NCBI GenBank assembly: GCA_902790215.1
Contig: CADAQX010000006.1
Coordinates: 62,001-126,000 of the forward strand
Direction of reading: 5' to 3'
Length of the DNA: 64,000 bases
DNA from: an uncultured Bacteroidota bacterium
Lineage (GTDB): Bacteria; Bacteroidota; Bacteroidia; Bacteroidales; P3
Below, one piece after another: positions 54,901 to 62,350 of this stretch; within the stretch, counting starts at the first letter, position 1; each line of letters opens with the position of its first letter. The notes below the pieces were generated by a model. The model worked only from the letters and a program-made list of their open reading frames with translations, was not told the DNA's origin and ran no database searches. The position numbers and the translations under genes were made by a program.

Positions 54901-55059
54901 GTTAATCAGGTTTTGTGCTGTTGTACTTTGAACATAGGCATCTGCCGCTTTCGCTGCATTCTTCTCTACCCTGCTTGTAACAAAAGAAAACGACAATTGA
55001 TACAAACAGACTAAGACAAAAGCCCATGTAAGAAACTTGATAAGTCCTTTATTCTGCAT
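52000..55059 (-). CDS. secDF: fused protein translocase subunit SecDF
   Basis: 1019 residues. The SecD half starts with a transmembrane helix and 'CQAREINLGLDLKGGMNVMLEVS' (about 95-117), has the P1 head domain, an acidic low-complexity insertion ('EEVAEVEEQPVSEGDS', about 298-313) and the membrane block 'GIAGIVLTLAMAVDGNVIIYERIKEEL'. The SecF half starts near residue 685 with 'GIDFTGGRTYVVRFDQPV' and ends with 'YSINATVVIFDRVREYRKLYP'. It uses the proton gradient to pull proteins out of SecYEG. Fusion of SecD and SecF is usual in Bacteroidota. Promoter at 55107-55136. Confidence 0.96.
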   Translation of the reverse strand: MQNKGLIKFLTWAFVLVCLYQLSFSFVTSRVEKNAAKAADAYVQSTTAQNLINAKSHGDALYAQALKDSLLIDREAQYLDSMASEKVYLGYTYRQCQAREINLGLDLKGGMNVMLEVSTVDVVRALAGHTEDSVFNKAIDMAIATQKKTTNRDFVSLFYDAIREVNPNVQLASYFNTQLRDRIKLNDDNDAVIKVVKEEAAGAYDRTYEILRQRIDKFGVAQPTIQQLRASERILVELPGVKDPQRVRKLLQGTAQLEFWLTYDNAEAYRMLEQVDDFVASIGGVEAKEETTEEVAEVEEQPVSEGDSLLNALGADKDNSAEAANDELTKNHPLFNENMLMPNINQQGGLLAGPVVGYAHGKSREAINRMIDAAMEKRIIDNRTVKFLWGAKPVQDGSDIYQLYAIRINTRDGSALLDGSVITDARQDFTNAGGNEISMTMNSEGAREWKRITGENVGNCIAIVLDNLVYSAPVVNGEIAGGRSSITGAFTLEEAKDLANILKSGKLPAPAVIVQEAVVGPSLGQESINRGLISFILAFIIVLIYMVVFYNRGGWVSAIALVTNIFLLFGVLASVGAVLTMPGIAGIVLTLAMAVDGNVIIYERIKEELRAGSSMANAVSAGFKNAYSAIIDGQVTTFLLGLVLIMFGSGPVQGFAVTLCIGIVTSLFTSIFITRLCIDWMLNHKKKMNFSYPFSENFMRDANVDFIGKRKVFYIIAVCAIAICLIGIFARGLSRGIDFTGGRTYVVRFDQPVNAVDVRSALDQQFGEAPEVKTYGPSTQLKITTKYKFNEDGESVNNEIASLLYAGTKGFFANGITEDEFRSTETNPLGIIQSEQVGASIANDLVRNAFLAVIGGLLVMFVYIGLRFRSWRFGVGSVVALAHDTILVIGVFALLHGLLPFNLDVDQSFIAAVLTVIGYSINATVVIFDRVREYRKLYPKRTLKAHMNDAINSTLARTINTSGTTFFTLLMMFIFGGEVIRGFIFAILIGVLCGVFSSVCIACSVVFEISRRDQKALDA

Positions 55060-55106
55060 ATCTTACGTGTTAAAGTTTTGTTTAGTTATTACACATTTTG
55101 AACATG

Positions 55107-55136
55107 CAAAGATAACAATTTTTATCGACACAACAA
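55107..55136 (-). promoter_or_regulatory. secDF: promoter of secDF
   Basis: Minus strand TTG (55134-55136), 19-nt spacer, TATCTTTG (55107-55114), 48 nt before the start codon. It may drive the whole run down to the PorV-like gene. Confidence 0.65.
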
Positions 55137-55157
55137 GCATTTTTCCAAAAAAAGGTG

Positions 55158-55165
55158 TATTTTTG
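55158..55165 (+). promoter_or_regulatory. radC: -7 element of radC
   Basis: TATTTTTG fits TAnnTTTG, 15 nt before ATG 55180, predicting a very short leader. No clear -33 is present. Confidence 0.4.
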
Positions 55166-55179
55166 CAAAAAAATAAATA

Positions 55180-55917
55180 ATGATGAACAGCGACAACGAA
55201 CCTACAAGTCTCAGAAACATCCCCATTACCCAGTGGCCGGAGGAAGACCGTCCACGCGAAAAAATGCTTGCCAACGGAAAAAAAAGTCTTTCCGACAGCG
55301 AACTCATCGCCATCCTCCTCCGAACCGGCATCCCTGGTGCCAGTGCCACAGAACTTGCCAAGCGGATTCTTCAGCAGTCGGGCAACAGCCTGACAGCTCT
55401 CGCACGAATGGAAGCTTATGATTTGCAGCGACTAACAAAAGGGATTGGAAAAACCAAAGTCGTTACAATACTCGCTGCCCTCGAGCTGGGCAACCGCATG
55501 TTGAAAGAAGAAAACGAACACAAAGAGGACATCGTCAAAAACAGCGAAGATCTCTTCCACCTGATTGCCCCCAAAATCATCGACCTGCCCCACGAAGAAT
55601 TTTGGGCAGTTTACCTCAATCAACGCAACAAAGTAACATGGAAACAGCGCATTGCAGCAGGCGGGATAACTCAAACCACTGTCGACATGCGCATAATCTT
55701 CCGTTCAGCACTCGAGCATAACGCTGTAGCATTGGCAGTTGCGCACAACCACCCCTCAGGAAACCTGCAACCCAGTTCCGTTGACAAAGAGCTTACCCGC
55801 CGCATCCACGAGGCTGGCAACATTATGCAAGTAAGACTGTTAGACCACATCATCGTGGGAATAAGCCCCAGTGGGAAACGGGACTACTACAGCTTTACCG
55901 AATCCGGTCTTTTGTAA
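55180..55917 (+). CDS. radC: RadC family protein (JAB/MPN metalloprotease-like)
   Basis: 245 residues; the second ATG at 55183 is equally possible. The N-terminal UPF0758 helix-hairpin-helix region 'ANGKKSLSDSELIAILLRTGIPGASATELAKRIL' is followed by a C-terminal JAMM motif 'AVAHNHPSGNLQPSSVDKELTRRI' (H-x-H-x7-S-x2-D, about 186-200) binding zinc. Historically called a DNA repair protein; the true role is unsettled. Its last 23 nt overlap the convergent folB gene. Confidence 0.93.
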   Translation: MMNSDNEPTSLRNIPITQWPEEDRPREKMLANGKKSLSDSELIAILLRTGIPGASATELAKRILQQSGNSLTALARMEAYDLQRLTKGIGKTKVVTILAALELGNRMLKEENEHKEDIVKNSEDLFHLIAPKIIDLPHEEFWAVYLNQRNKVTWKQRIAAGGITQTTVDMRIIFRSALEHNAVALAVAHNHPSGNLQPSSVDKELTRRIHEAGNIMQVRLLDHIIVGISPSGKRDYYSFTESGLL

Positions 55918-56257
55918 CCTCAACCGTCACCGATTCCAACTGGCCTCCCAGAGGTGGGTTAAGTTTCGACACCCGCACTGTCACACTCTCCATGGCAGGG
56001 AATCCTGACAGCAACGCACTGCATATTCTCTCGCCTACATGCTCAAGCAAATGTGACGGAACGCTCATCTCTCGCTTGACAACTTGATAAACATCCAAAT
56101 AACTGATTGTATCGGCGATATTATCGGTCTGCTGTGCTTTCTTCGTGTCCGTCTCAAATGACACATCCAGCCTGAAATGCGTACCGATGGCCCTCTCCTC
56201 GGAGAAACAGCCATGGAATGCATAGAATTCCATACCATTAAGCTTAATCCTGCTCAT
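55895..56257 (-). CDS. folB: dihydroneopterin aldolase
   Basis: 120 residues from the ATG at 56255-56257; the longer frame to 56344 adds an unlikely leader. It shows 'IKLNGMEFYAFHGCFSEERAIGTHFRLDVSFETD' (about 4-37), with the substrate-binding Glu of the FolB family, 'DTISYLDVYQVVKREM', 'LLEHVGERICSAL' and the C-terminal 'VRVSKLNPPLGGQLESVTVEV' containing the catalytic-lysine region. It splits dihydroneopterin in folate synthesis. The 3' end overlaps convergent radC by 23 nt. Confidence 0.92.
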   Translation of the reverse strand: MSRIKLNGMEFYAFHGCFSEERAIGTHFRLDVSFETDTKKAQQTDNIADTISYLDVYQVVKREMSVPSHLLEHVGERICSALLSGFPAMESVTVRVSKLNPPLGGQLESVTVEVTKDRIR

Positions 56258-56407
56258 TTTGTTTTTGCATTTTGAGGTTATCATTCCTACCACATCCCCA
56301 CACTCCGAGACAGCGTCGCGACAAGCCGTTCCACGAAACAACACATAGGCTCCTCCACAGGGACAGTTTGACCCTTTGGGGGAGCCGTGCCGGTTTTAGC
56401 CGAAAGA

Positions 56408-57457
56408 CTATACGATGGCGTCAAACTGCTTCAAGAAACGGAGGTCATTCTCGAAATAGAGGCGCAAATCACGCACCTGATACTTGAGCATAGCCATTCG
56501 CTCCACTCCCATACCGAGAGCAAAGCCGGTATACTCGTTGGGGTCTATACCACATGCTTTCAACACATTGGGGTCGACCATACCGCATCCCAGAATCTCC
56601 AGCCAGCCGGTTCCTTTGCAGATATTGCAACCCTTTCCGCCACAGATACCGCAAGAAATGTCCATTTCTGCCGACGGCTCAGTAAACGGGAAGTATGAGG
56701 GGCGCAGACGTATCTGGGTTTGTTCTCCAAACATCTCCTTTGCGAAATAGAGCAGCGTCTGTTTCAAATCGGCGAAAGAGACGTTTTTGTCCACATACAG
56801 AGCCTCCACCTGGTGGAATATACAGTGGGCACGGGCGCTGATGGCCTCGTTGCGGAACACACGGCCGGGGGCAATGATGCGGATAGGGGGCTTGTTGTTC
56901 TCCATCACACGCACCTGCACCGAAGATGTGTGGGTGCGGAGGGCCACCTCCTGCCTGCCCTCTTCTTTCTCGACAAAGAAAGTGTCCTGCATGTCGCGGG
57001 CGGGGTGGTCGGGGGGGAAGTTCAGGGCGGAAAACAGGTGCCAGTCGTCCTCTATCTCCACCGACTCGGCAACAGTAAACCCAATACGCGAGAAAATGTC
57101 GATTATCTCGTTCATCACCACCGAGAGCACATGTCTGCTGCCCGGCTGGGCAAACTCCGTGGGCATCGTGAGGTCGTTGGACGAAGTCTGCTCCTGATGC
57201 TCTTCGACAAAGGCCTTGAACTCCTCAATCTTGTTCATGGCGGCAACCTTCAGCAGGTTAAGAGCCTTGCCGAGTTCTTTTTTCTCCTCGTTAGGCACCG
57301 ACTTGAACTGCTCGAAAAGGTCACTCACAATGCCTTTCTTGCCCAAATACTTGACACGGAACGCCTCGATACGGGCGGCACGGTCTTGAATGTTTTCAAT
57401 CTGTGTGGCCTGAATGTCTTCTATATAGGCCTGGATTCTGTTGGTTAATTCGTTCAT
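56408..57457 (-). CDS. pheS: phenylalanine-tRNA ligase alpha subunit
   Basis: 349 residues, near the usual ~340. An N-terminal coiled coil (1-100) is followed by class II motifs: motif 1/2 region 'NFPPDHPARDMQDTFFVE', 'LRTHTSSVQVRVMENNKPPIRIIAPGRVFRNEAISARAHCIFHQVEALYVDKNVSFADLK' and motif 3 'GCGMVDPNVLKACGIDPNEYTGFALGMGVERMAML' (about 300-334). It charges tRNA-Phe with the beta subunit, which is not in the window. The cyclophilin gene starts upstream and overlaps it by 4 nt. Confidence 0.97.
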   Translation of the reverse strand: MNELTNRIQAYIEDIQATQIENIQDRAARIEAFRVKYLGKKGIVSDLFEQFKSVPNEEKKELGKALNLLKVAAMNKIEEFKAFVEEHQEQTSSNDLTMPTEFAQPGSRHVLSVVMNEIIDIFSRIGFTVAESVEIEDDWHLFSALNFPPDHPARDMQDTFFVEKEEGRQEVALRTHTSSVQVRVMENNKPPIRIIAPGRVFRNEAISARAHCIFHQVEALYVDKNVSFADLKQTLLYFAKEMFGEQTQIRLRPSYFPFTEPSAEMDISCGICGGKGCNICKGTGWLEILGCGMVDPNVLKACGIDPNEYTGFALGMGVERMAMLKYQVRDLRLYFENDLRFLKQFDAIV

Positions 57458-58143
57458 CTCTCTATAACGGTCATCTTCATTTTTACATCTTCAATCGGGC
57501 GATCCATCGGACCGCAGGGCACCGCGGCTATCTTGTCAACCACTTCAATTCCCTCAACCACTTCACCAAAGACAGTGTAATCGCCGTCGAGGAAGGGAGT
57601 GCCTCCCAAAGTGGCATAGACCTCGGCCTGCTCGGCTGTGAAAGACTTGCCCATTCGGTTCTCAATCATCTTCAACCTGTCAGCCGTCCAGGTATCACCC
57701 TGCACTATGTAGAACTGACACGACGAGGAGGCCTTCTGCGGGTTCACTTCGTCTCCCTGACGGGCAGCGGCCAGCGCGCCCTTCTTGTGGTACAGGGTGG
57801 GGACAAACTCGGCCGGAATAGTATAGCCCAACTCACCGTCTCCCAGCATCTGTCCGGGCTTGGCATTGCGCGATTTCGGGTCTCCGCCCTGAATCATGAA
57901 TTTATTTATCACACGGTGGAATAGCAAATCGTTATAAGTGCCCTCTTTCACCAATTTTAGAAAATTATCACGGTGTTTTGGGGTCTCATTGTACAATTTA
58001 ACCACTATGTCACCATAGGAAGTTTCAATTTTTACATAATACACCTTTTCTCCTGCTTTAGGCTGTTGTACAGTCTTTTGGGCATGTACACAGAAAAGAA
58101 AAGATACAAAAACAAATAATAAAGAAATTTTTTTTGTCATCAT
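57454..58143 (-). CDS. secreted cyclophilin-type peptidyl-prolyl isomerase
   Basis: 229 residues from the ATG at 58141-58143 (the next codon is also ATG); the longer frame starts inside the promoter region. A signal peptide (to FLFCVHAQ) is followed by the cyclophilin fold: 'KIETSYGDIVVKLYNETPKHRDNFLKLVKEGTYNDLLFHRVINKFMIQGGDP' contains the PS00170-type signature with the catalytic Arg. A ~40-residue insertion ('YIVQGDTWTADRLKMIENRMGKSFTAEQAEVY') precedes 'GGTPFLDGDYTVFGEVVEGIEVVDKI'. It assists periplasmic protein folding and overlaps pheS by 4 nt. Confidence 0.93.
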   Translation of the reverse strand: MMTKKISLLFVFVSFLFCVHAQKTVQQPKAGEKVYYVKIETSYGDIVVKLYNETPKHRDNFLKLVKEGTYNDLLFHRVINKFMIQGGDPKSRNAKPGQMLGDGELGYTIPAEFVPTLYHKKGALAAARQGDEVNPQKASSSCQFYIVQGDTWTADRLKMIENRMGKSFTAEQAEVYATLGGTPFLDGDYTVFGEVVEGIEVVDKIAAVPCGPMDRPIEDVKMKMTVIER

Positions 58144-58205
58144 TCCGTGTTTTTTTCCTATCTTTGCAGATGCAAAAGTAGTCAAAAAAATTCATATAAG
58201 CACAA
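58133..58205. promoter_or_regulatory. divergent, overlapping promoters of cyclophilin-pheS and the lipoprotein-DUF4301 genes
   Basis: Plus strand: TTTG (58133-58136), 22 nt, TATCTTTG (58159-58166), serving the gene at 58221. Minus strand: TACTTTTG (58173-58180) with TTTG about 21 nt upstream (58202-58205), serving cyclophilin. The two -7 elements are 6 nt apart, so polymerases would exclude one another. Confidence 0.5.
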
Positions 58206-58220
58206 AATAAAAGAAAAATT

Positions 58221-58667
58221 ATGAAGAAAAAAAACCTGCCTTTAATCGGCATTCTGTTTTTCAGTCTATTATCCACCGCTCTTTTGAGCTCGTGCGACAA
58301 AGACACTTGGTGTTATATTGATGTCACCGTATTGGATTCAAAGAATAACAACCTTCCTTCGCCGGGTGCGTGGGTCAAAATTCAGTATGTAAAAACCAAC
58401 GAGTCTGACCCGCAGAACAACATCGTGGGAACAATCGCCGACACCGGCCAGTGCAATGCCCAAGGCGTATACTCCACCAAGTTTGCCGGCCCTGCCATCT
58501 TCACCGTCACAGCACGCATCGATGAGCCCGACACAGTAAACGTCAACAAGCGCTACTACCGCGAGGGCGAGCGCTCCATCCGCCTGAAAACGGGTGAACT
58601 GGTCACCACGACAGTAAAGGTAACGGGTCCGAAGACTCTTGGCCGTGCTGATTTCAAAGACATTTAA
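58221..58667 (+). CDS. small lipoprotein with an Ig/CNA-like fold pattern
   Basis: 148 residues with lipobox LLSTALLSSC (Cys near residue 25). The mature part, 'DVTVLDSKNNNLPSPGAWVKIQYVK ... GTIADTGQCNAQGVYSTKFAGPAIFTVTARI', follows the carboxypeptidase-regulatory/CNA-B pattern: 'V.V......PV.GA.V......G....TD..G.......G....V.A'. It is probably anchored in the envelope. It lies 16 nt upstream of the DUF4301 gene and is probably co-transcribed. The specific function is unknown. Confidence 0.65.
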   Translation: MKKKNLPLIGILFFSLLSTALLSSCDKDTWCYIDVTVLDSKNNNLPSPGAWVKIQYVKTNESDPQNNIVGTIADTGQCNAQGVYSTKFAGPAIFTVTARIDEPDTVNVNKRYYREGERSIRLKTGELVTTTVKVTGPKTLGRADFKDI

Positions 58668-58683
58668 TTAACTTTCCACCATC

Positions 58684-60231
58684 ATGACTACCAAGTTTTC
58701 AGCCAGCGACAAACAACAGATGGCTGCGCTGGGGTTGTCTGAGACAGCCGTCGAACACCAGATAGAGAATTTCCGCAAAGGGTTCCCCTATACCGAGCTG
58801 GTGGCTGCCGCCACCGTCGAGAACGGAGGCATCCTGCGTATGGACGATGAAGCCATCAACCGCTACGCCGCCTACTACAAACAGGCCTCCAAAGGCAAGA
58901 AACTGTTGAAATTCGTCCCCGCCTCGGGAGCCGCCACCCGTATGTTCAAAGACCTGTATTCGTTCACTGCCACCTACTTCGGCGTCGACTACAAAATCGA
59001 GAACGAGCATCCCGCCGTCAAAGAGTTCCTCGAGAAAATACGCACCTTTGCCTTCTACGACGACCTGGTGGCTTGCATGGAACACTCCCAGGCCGACTTC
59101 GACGACTACATGCAGCGCGGCGACTACGCCTCTGTCATCAACTTTCTCCTCCAGCCACAGTACATGGGCTATGGCAACTTGCCCAAAGGGCTGCTGAAAT
59201 TCCACAAATACGGCCACCTGCAGCGCACACCCCTCGAAGAGCATATCGTCGAGGGTGCCGAATATGCCCGCATGAGCGACGGCACTGTCAACCTCCACTT
59301 CACCGTATCGCCCGAACACCGTGCACTCTTCCGCAAGAAGATTGCCGAAGTGAAACGCTACTACGAGGAGGCTTTCCATGTCAAACTGAACATCTCCTTC
59401 TCAGAACAGAAGCACTATACCGACATCATCGCCGTGGACGAGCAGAACAACCCCGTGCGCGACGACAACGGCAACATCGTCTTCCGTCCCGGCGGACACG
59501 GTGCCCTGATAGAGAACCTCAACGAGCAGCGTGCCGACATCATCTTCATCAAGAACATCGACAACGTGGTGCCCGACTGGATGAAACACACCACCATCAT
59601 CTACAAGAAAGTGCTTGCCGGACTGCTCCTCAATCTGCAGGACAAATGCTTCGAATACCTGCACAAACTGGATGAAGGCGTATCACCCCAAACCCTCAAG
59701 AAAATCGAGAATTTCATTCAGCAGGAACTGAATATCGAATTGCCCGAAGGCTACGAGACCCTGGGCCCGAAACAGCGTGCCGAGACGTTGCACAACCTGC
59801 TCAACCGACCCATGCGCGTATGCGGAATGGTCAAGAACCAGGGAGAACCCGGCGGCGGTCCGTTCTTCACCCGCAATACTCATGGAATCAAGAGTCTGCA
59901 AATCGTAGAAACAGCCCAAATCAACCGCAAGAATCCCGACCAGGAAGCCATCCTTGCCGGCGCCACGCACTTCAACCCCGTCGACCTCGTCTGCGCCACC
60001 AAGAACTACCGCGGCCGCTACTTCGACCTCAAGCAGTACATCGACCCTGCCACCGGATTCATCAGCAAAAAGAGCAAAGGAGCCACCGTGCTCAAGTCTC
60101 AGGAGCTTCCCGGTCTGTGGAACGGAGCCATGGCCAACTGGATTACCCTGTTCGTCGAGGTGCCGCTGGCAACCTTCAACCCCGTCAAGACTGTCAATGA
60201 CCTGCTCCGCAAAGAACACCTCGAAGGCTGA
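58684..60231 (+). CDS. DUF4301 family protein
   Basis: 515 residues. It matches the DUF4301 family of Bacteroidota by 'ALGLSETAVEHQIENFRKGFPYTELVAAATVENGGI' near the start and 'KLLKFVPASGAATRMFKDLYSF' (about 77-98), a phosphate-binding-like loop, with further conserved segments 'FRPGGHGALIENLNEQRADIIFIKNIDNVVPDWM' and 'RVCGMVKNQGEPGGGPFF'. The GGHGALI / IKNIDNV pattern resembles nucleotidyltransferase-like sugar-activating enzymes, but this is inference. It is cytosolic with no signal peptide. Confidence 0.85.
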   Translation: MTTKFSASDKQQMAALGLSETAVEHQIENFRKGFPYTELVAAATVENGGILRMDDEAINRYAAYYKQASKGKKLLKFVPASGAATRMFKDLYSFTATYFGVDYKIENEHPAVKEFLEKIRTFAFYDDLVACMEHSQADFDDYMQRGDYASVINFLLQPQYMGYGNLPKGLLKFHKYGHLQRTPLEEHIVEGAEYARMSDGTVNLHFTVSPEHRALFRKKIAEVKRYYEEAFHVKLNISFSEQKHYTDIIAVDEQNNPVRDDNGNIVFRPGGHGALIENLNEQRADIIFIKNIDNVVPDWMKHTTIIYKKVLAGLLLNLQDKCFEYLHKLDEGVSPQTLKKIENFIQQELNIELPEGYETLGPKQRAETLHNLLNRPMRVCGMVKNQGEPGGGPFFTRNTHGIKSLQIVETAQINRKNPDQEAILAGATHFNPVDLVCATKNYRGRYFDLKQYIDPATGFISKKSKGATVLKSQELPGLWNGAMANWITLFVEVPLATFNPVKTVNDLLRKEHLEG

Positions 60232-60257
60232 ACAACACCGTACTGAGTACACAATAA

Positions 60258-60294
60258 GCAAACGGCTCTATTCCATCGGAACAGAGCCGTTTGC
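60258..60294. terminator. hairpin between convergent DUF4301 and TPM genes
   Basis: GCAAACGGCTCT (60258-60269) and AGAGCCGTTTGC (60283-60294) form a perfect 12-bp stem with a 13-nt loop. T-richness is weak on both sides. It is placed to stop both converging genes. Confidence 0.6.
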
Positions 60295-60321
60295 ATTTAG
60301 TGCCACGAATCAAGGCACAGG

Positions 60322-61119
60322 TCAGAACCGGCCATGGGCGCCGCCGCCGCCGAAGCTGCCGCCGCCAAAGCCGCCGAAACCGCCCGAGCCAAAGCCGCCC
60401 GAACCGAATCCGCCGCCCCACGACGAGCCTCCGCGGGGGAACACAAAACCGCCCCAGTAAGGACCGGAACTCTTGCCCGAACCACCGGTGAAATTGTCCG
60501 AACCACTGCCCGGATGCTTCTTGTTATAACGGTGCGCCAGCAAAAGGATTACCACAAACAGCAGCATAAAGCCCAGCAGGCCAAACAACGCCGCGCGGTC
60601 TTCCTTCTTGTAGTCGGCATAGCTGTACTCGCCCCTGCACACCGGCTCTATGACGTCCAGAGCCTGCACAAGAGCCGTGTAGTAGTCACCCTCGCCCAGC
60701 GGCCCGATCATCTCGTCGTCGATGATATGTTTGCAGAACGCATCGGGCAGTGCCCCCTCAAGGCCATAGCCCGGCACCAGTGCCACATCGCCGTAGGGCT
60801 CCTCTTCTGTCTTGGACTTAATCAGGATTACCAAGCCGTTCTTCAAGTCCTTCTGTCCTACACCCCACGTGGTGCCGATGCGGGTGCCAAGCTCCATAAT
60901 CTCACAGTCATGCAGCGACGGCGTGATGATAACCAGTATCTGGTTGGAGGTGCTGTCGTCAAACGCCACCAGGCGCGTCTCCAAGGCCTGTTGCTGCTCC
61001 GGCGTCAGCATGCTGGAGTAGTCATTCACCAGCCTGTTGGTCGGCTCCGGGCACCATAAATCCTGTGCCGATACACTCAGTACCGGCAGCAGGAACAATA
61101 ATATCAGCCAGCGCTTCAT
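60322..61119 (-). CDS. TPM-domain membrane protein with glycine-rich tail
   Basis: 265 residues. The signal peptide (to VSAQ) is followed by a TPM/Psb32 domain ('LVNDYSSMLTPEQQQALETRLVAFDDSTSNQILVIITPSL ... GTRIGTTWGVGQKDLKNGLVILIKSKTEEE.YGDVALVPGYGLEGALPDAFCKHIID', about 30-150), one transmembrane helix (about 183-200, 'ALFGLLGFMLLFVVILLLAH') and a cytosolic tail of about 50 residues that is over half Gly ('GGSSWGGGFGSGGFGSGG'). It pairs with LemA, whose stop overlaps its ATG by 1 nt, a conserved partnership of unclear function in envelope stress. Confidence 0.9.
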   Translation of the reverse strand: MKRWLILLFLLPVLSVSAQDLWCPEPTNRLVNDYSSMLTPEQQQALETRLVAFDDSTSNQILVIITPSLHDCEIMELGTRIGTTWGVGQKDLKNGLVILIKSKTEEEPYGDVALVPGYGLEGALPDAFCKHIIDDEMIGPLGEGDYYTALVQALDVIEPVCRGEYSYADYKKEDRAALFGLLGFMLLFVVILLLAHRYNKKHPGSGSDNFTGGSGKSSGPYWGGFVFPRGGSSWGGGFGSGGFGSGGFGGFGGGSFGGGGAHGRF

Positions 61120-61718
61120 CAGAAGTCGAACTTCACCTCAACAGGATTCTCACTGCCCTCGGGAGCGGTGAAATAACCTTTCTTCTCAAATCCGCAGATA
61201 CCCGCGATAATGTTGTTCGGGAAACGGCGGAGCATCTTATTGTACGAATTCACAGCGTCGTTGAACCGTCCGCGCTCTGTGGCGATGCGGTTCTCCGTAC
61301 CTTCAAGCTGCACCTGCAGGTCGCGGAAACCCTGGGTAGCCGTCAGTTCAGGATAGCGTTCCACCACCACATTGATTGAACGGGTCAAGGCACTGGAAAG
61401 TGCGTCCTGCGCTTTCTGGAACTGAGCCACATTGGCCTCCGTCAGATTGTTGGCATCAACCTGCACAGAGCCGGCCTTGGCGCGGGCCTCGATAACCTCG
61501 GTGAGCGTACCTTTCTCGTAGTTGGCAGCGCCCTGAACGGTGGCAACCAACTGAGGGATAAGGTCTGCACGACGCTTATAGGCATTCTCCACATTACCCC
61601 AAGCCTGGGATACATTTTCTTCGGTGTTAACCAACTTGTTATTGATGCCGACTCCCCACAGGAAACAAACGGCAACAACACCCACAATAACGAGGATTGT
61701 GATAGCAGTCTTTTTCAT
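61119..61718 (-). CDS. lemA: LemA family membrane protein
   Basis: 199 residues. An N-terminal transmembrane helix (about 5-24) precedes the LemA core 'LVNTEENVSQAWGNVENAYKRRADLIPQLVATVQGAANYEKGTLTEVIEARAKAG' (about 29-83) and 'YPELTATQGFRDLQVQLEGTENRIATERGRFNDAVNSYNKMLRRFPNNIIAG' (about 119-170), a helical bundle. It is the first gene of the LemA-TPM pair, with a -7 element TATCTTTG at 61778-61785 on the minus strand. Confidence 0.94.
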   Translation of the reverse strand: MKKTAITILVIVGVVAVCFLWGVGINNKLVNTEENVSQAWGNVENAYKRRADLIPQLVATVQGAANYEKGTLTEVIEARAKAGSVQVDANNLTEANVAQFQKAQDALSSALTRSINVVVERYPELTATQGFRDLQVQLEGTENRIATERGRFNDAVNSYNKMLRRFPNNIIAGICGFEKKGYFTAPEGSENPVEVKFDF

Positions 61719-61844
61719 CTGTTTACTTTATTAACTTAGTTATACATGCCGCCATCTGGCGGGATAAATTCAAATTGCAAAGATATAAAATATTTTCGGA
61801 ATAGCGACATTTTTGCAAAAAAACTATGCATCCGTCACAAAAAA

Positions 61845-61876
61845 GTTGTGTATATCAAAATAAGTTTGTAATTTTG
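61845..61876 (+). promoter_or_regulatory. promoter of the 44-residue protein gene
   Basis: GTTG (61845-61848), 20-nt spacer, TAATTTTG (61869-61876). The leader would be about 70 nt. Confidence 0.6.
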
Positions 61877-61953
61877 CACAATCTTTTCGTAGCACGGATT
61901 CCGATGCTACGTACATTAATTCAAGAAGTTAAACAATAAAAAATATTACTGTC

Positions 61954-62088
61954 ATGGGTATCAATGCCAACAAAAAAGTAAAAAGACGCAAGGTCAGAAT
62001 CAATGTAAACAAGAACTCCACCAACAACTGGGGTATCACCGCAGCCGGTTGGAATGCCGTTCACAAAGCCGTCATCAACGCTGAATAA
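61954..62088 (+). CDS. 44-residue basic protein
   Basis: ATG 61954 to TAA 62088. The sequence begins MGINANKKVKRRKVRINVNK and ends WGITAAGWNAVHKAVINAE. The first 20 residues hold eight Lys/Arg, and the C-terminal half is a possible amphipathic helix. Support for it being real: a full promoter at 61845-61876, a terminator at 62140-62169 ending in nine T, and normal codon use. I do not recognise the family. The composition suggests nucleic-acid or ribosome binding, which is inference only. Confidence 0.7.
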   Translation: MGINANKKVKRRKVRINVNKNSTNNWGITAAGWNAVHKAVINAE

Positions 62089-62139
62089 GCAGCGCCGAAG
62101 CCCCCAAAAGCGGGGAACACATTCGACCTCGTAAAATAA

Positions 62140-62169
62140 AGAGCCGCCCTCCAGCGACTCTTTTTTTTT
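62140..62169 (+). terminator. intrinsic terminator of the 44-residue protein gene
   Basis: AGAGCCG (62140-62146) pairs with CGACTCT (62155-62161) with one mismatch, followed by nine T (62161-62169). Confidence 0.75.
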
Positions 62170-62267
62170 ACGTCACCAAAACTATTGTTTTTCAGGTTCA
62201 CCTCATACTGAGACGTCCCAACCCGGACAGCACTGCCACGCACCCTCCGCCACCCGTTGTGCAAACG

Positions 62268-62350
62268 TCGTAGCGTCGTCATTTATTCGCTCGTTATTCG
62301 ATCGTTTTCCCATCGTTCTCCCTTTCCGGAAGGGAAAACGATGGGAAAAG
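62268..62350 (-). repeat. repeat B, truncated inverted copy (hairpin core)
   Basis: The complement of this segment matches the 3' third of repeat B (GGGAAAACGATCGAATAACG then AGCGAATAAATGACGACGC). Its own arms pair as TTTTCCCATCGTTCTCCCTT with AGGGAAAACGATGGGAAAA around a short loop. The surrounding gap 62089-62722 also holds a plus-strand TACTTTTG (62572-62579) and a decayed MITE A end. Confidence 0.65.
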
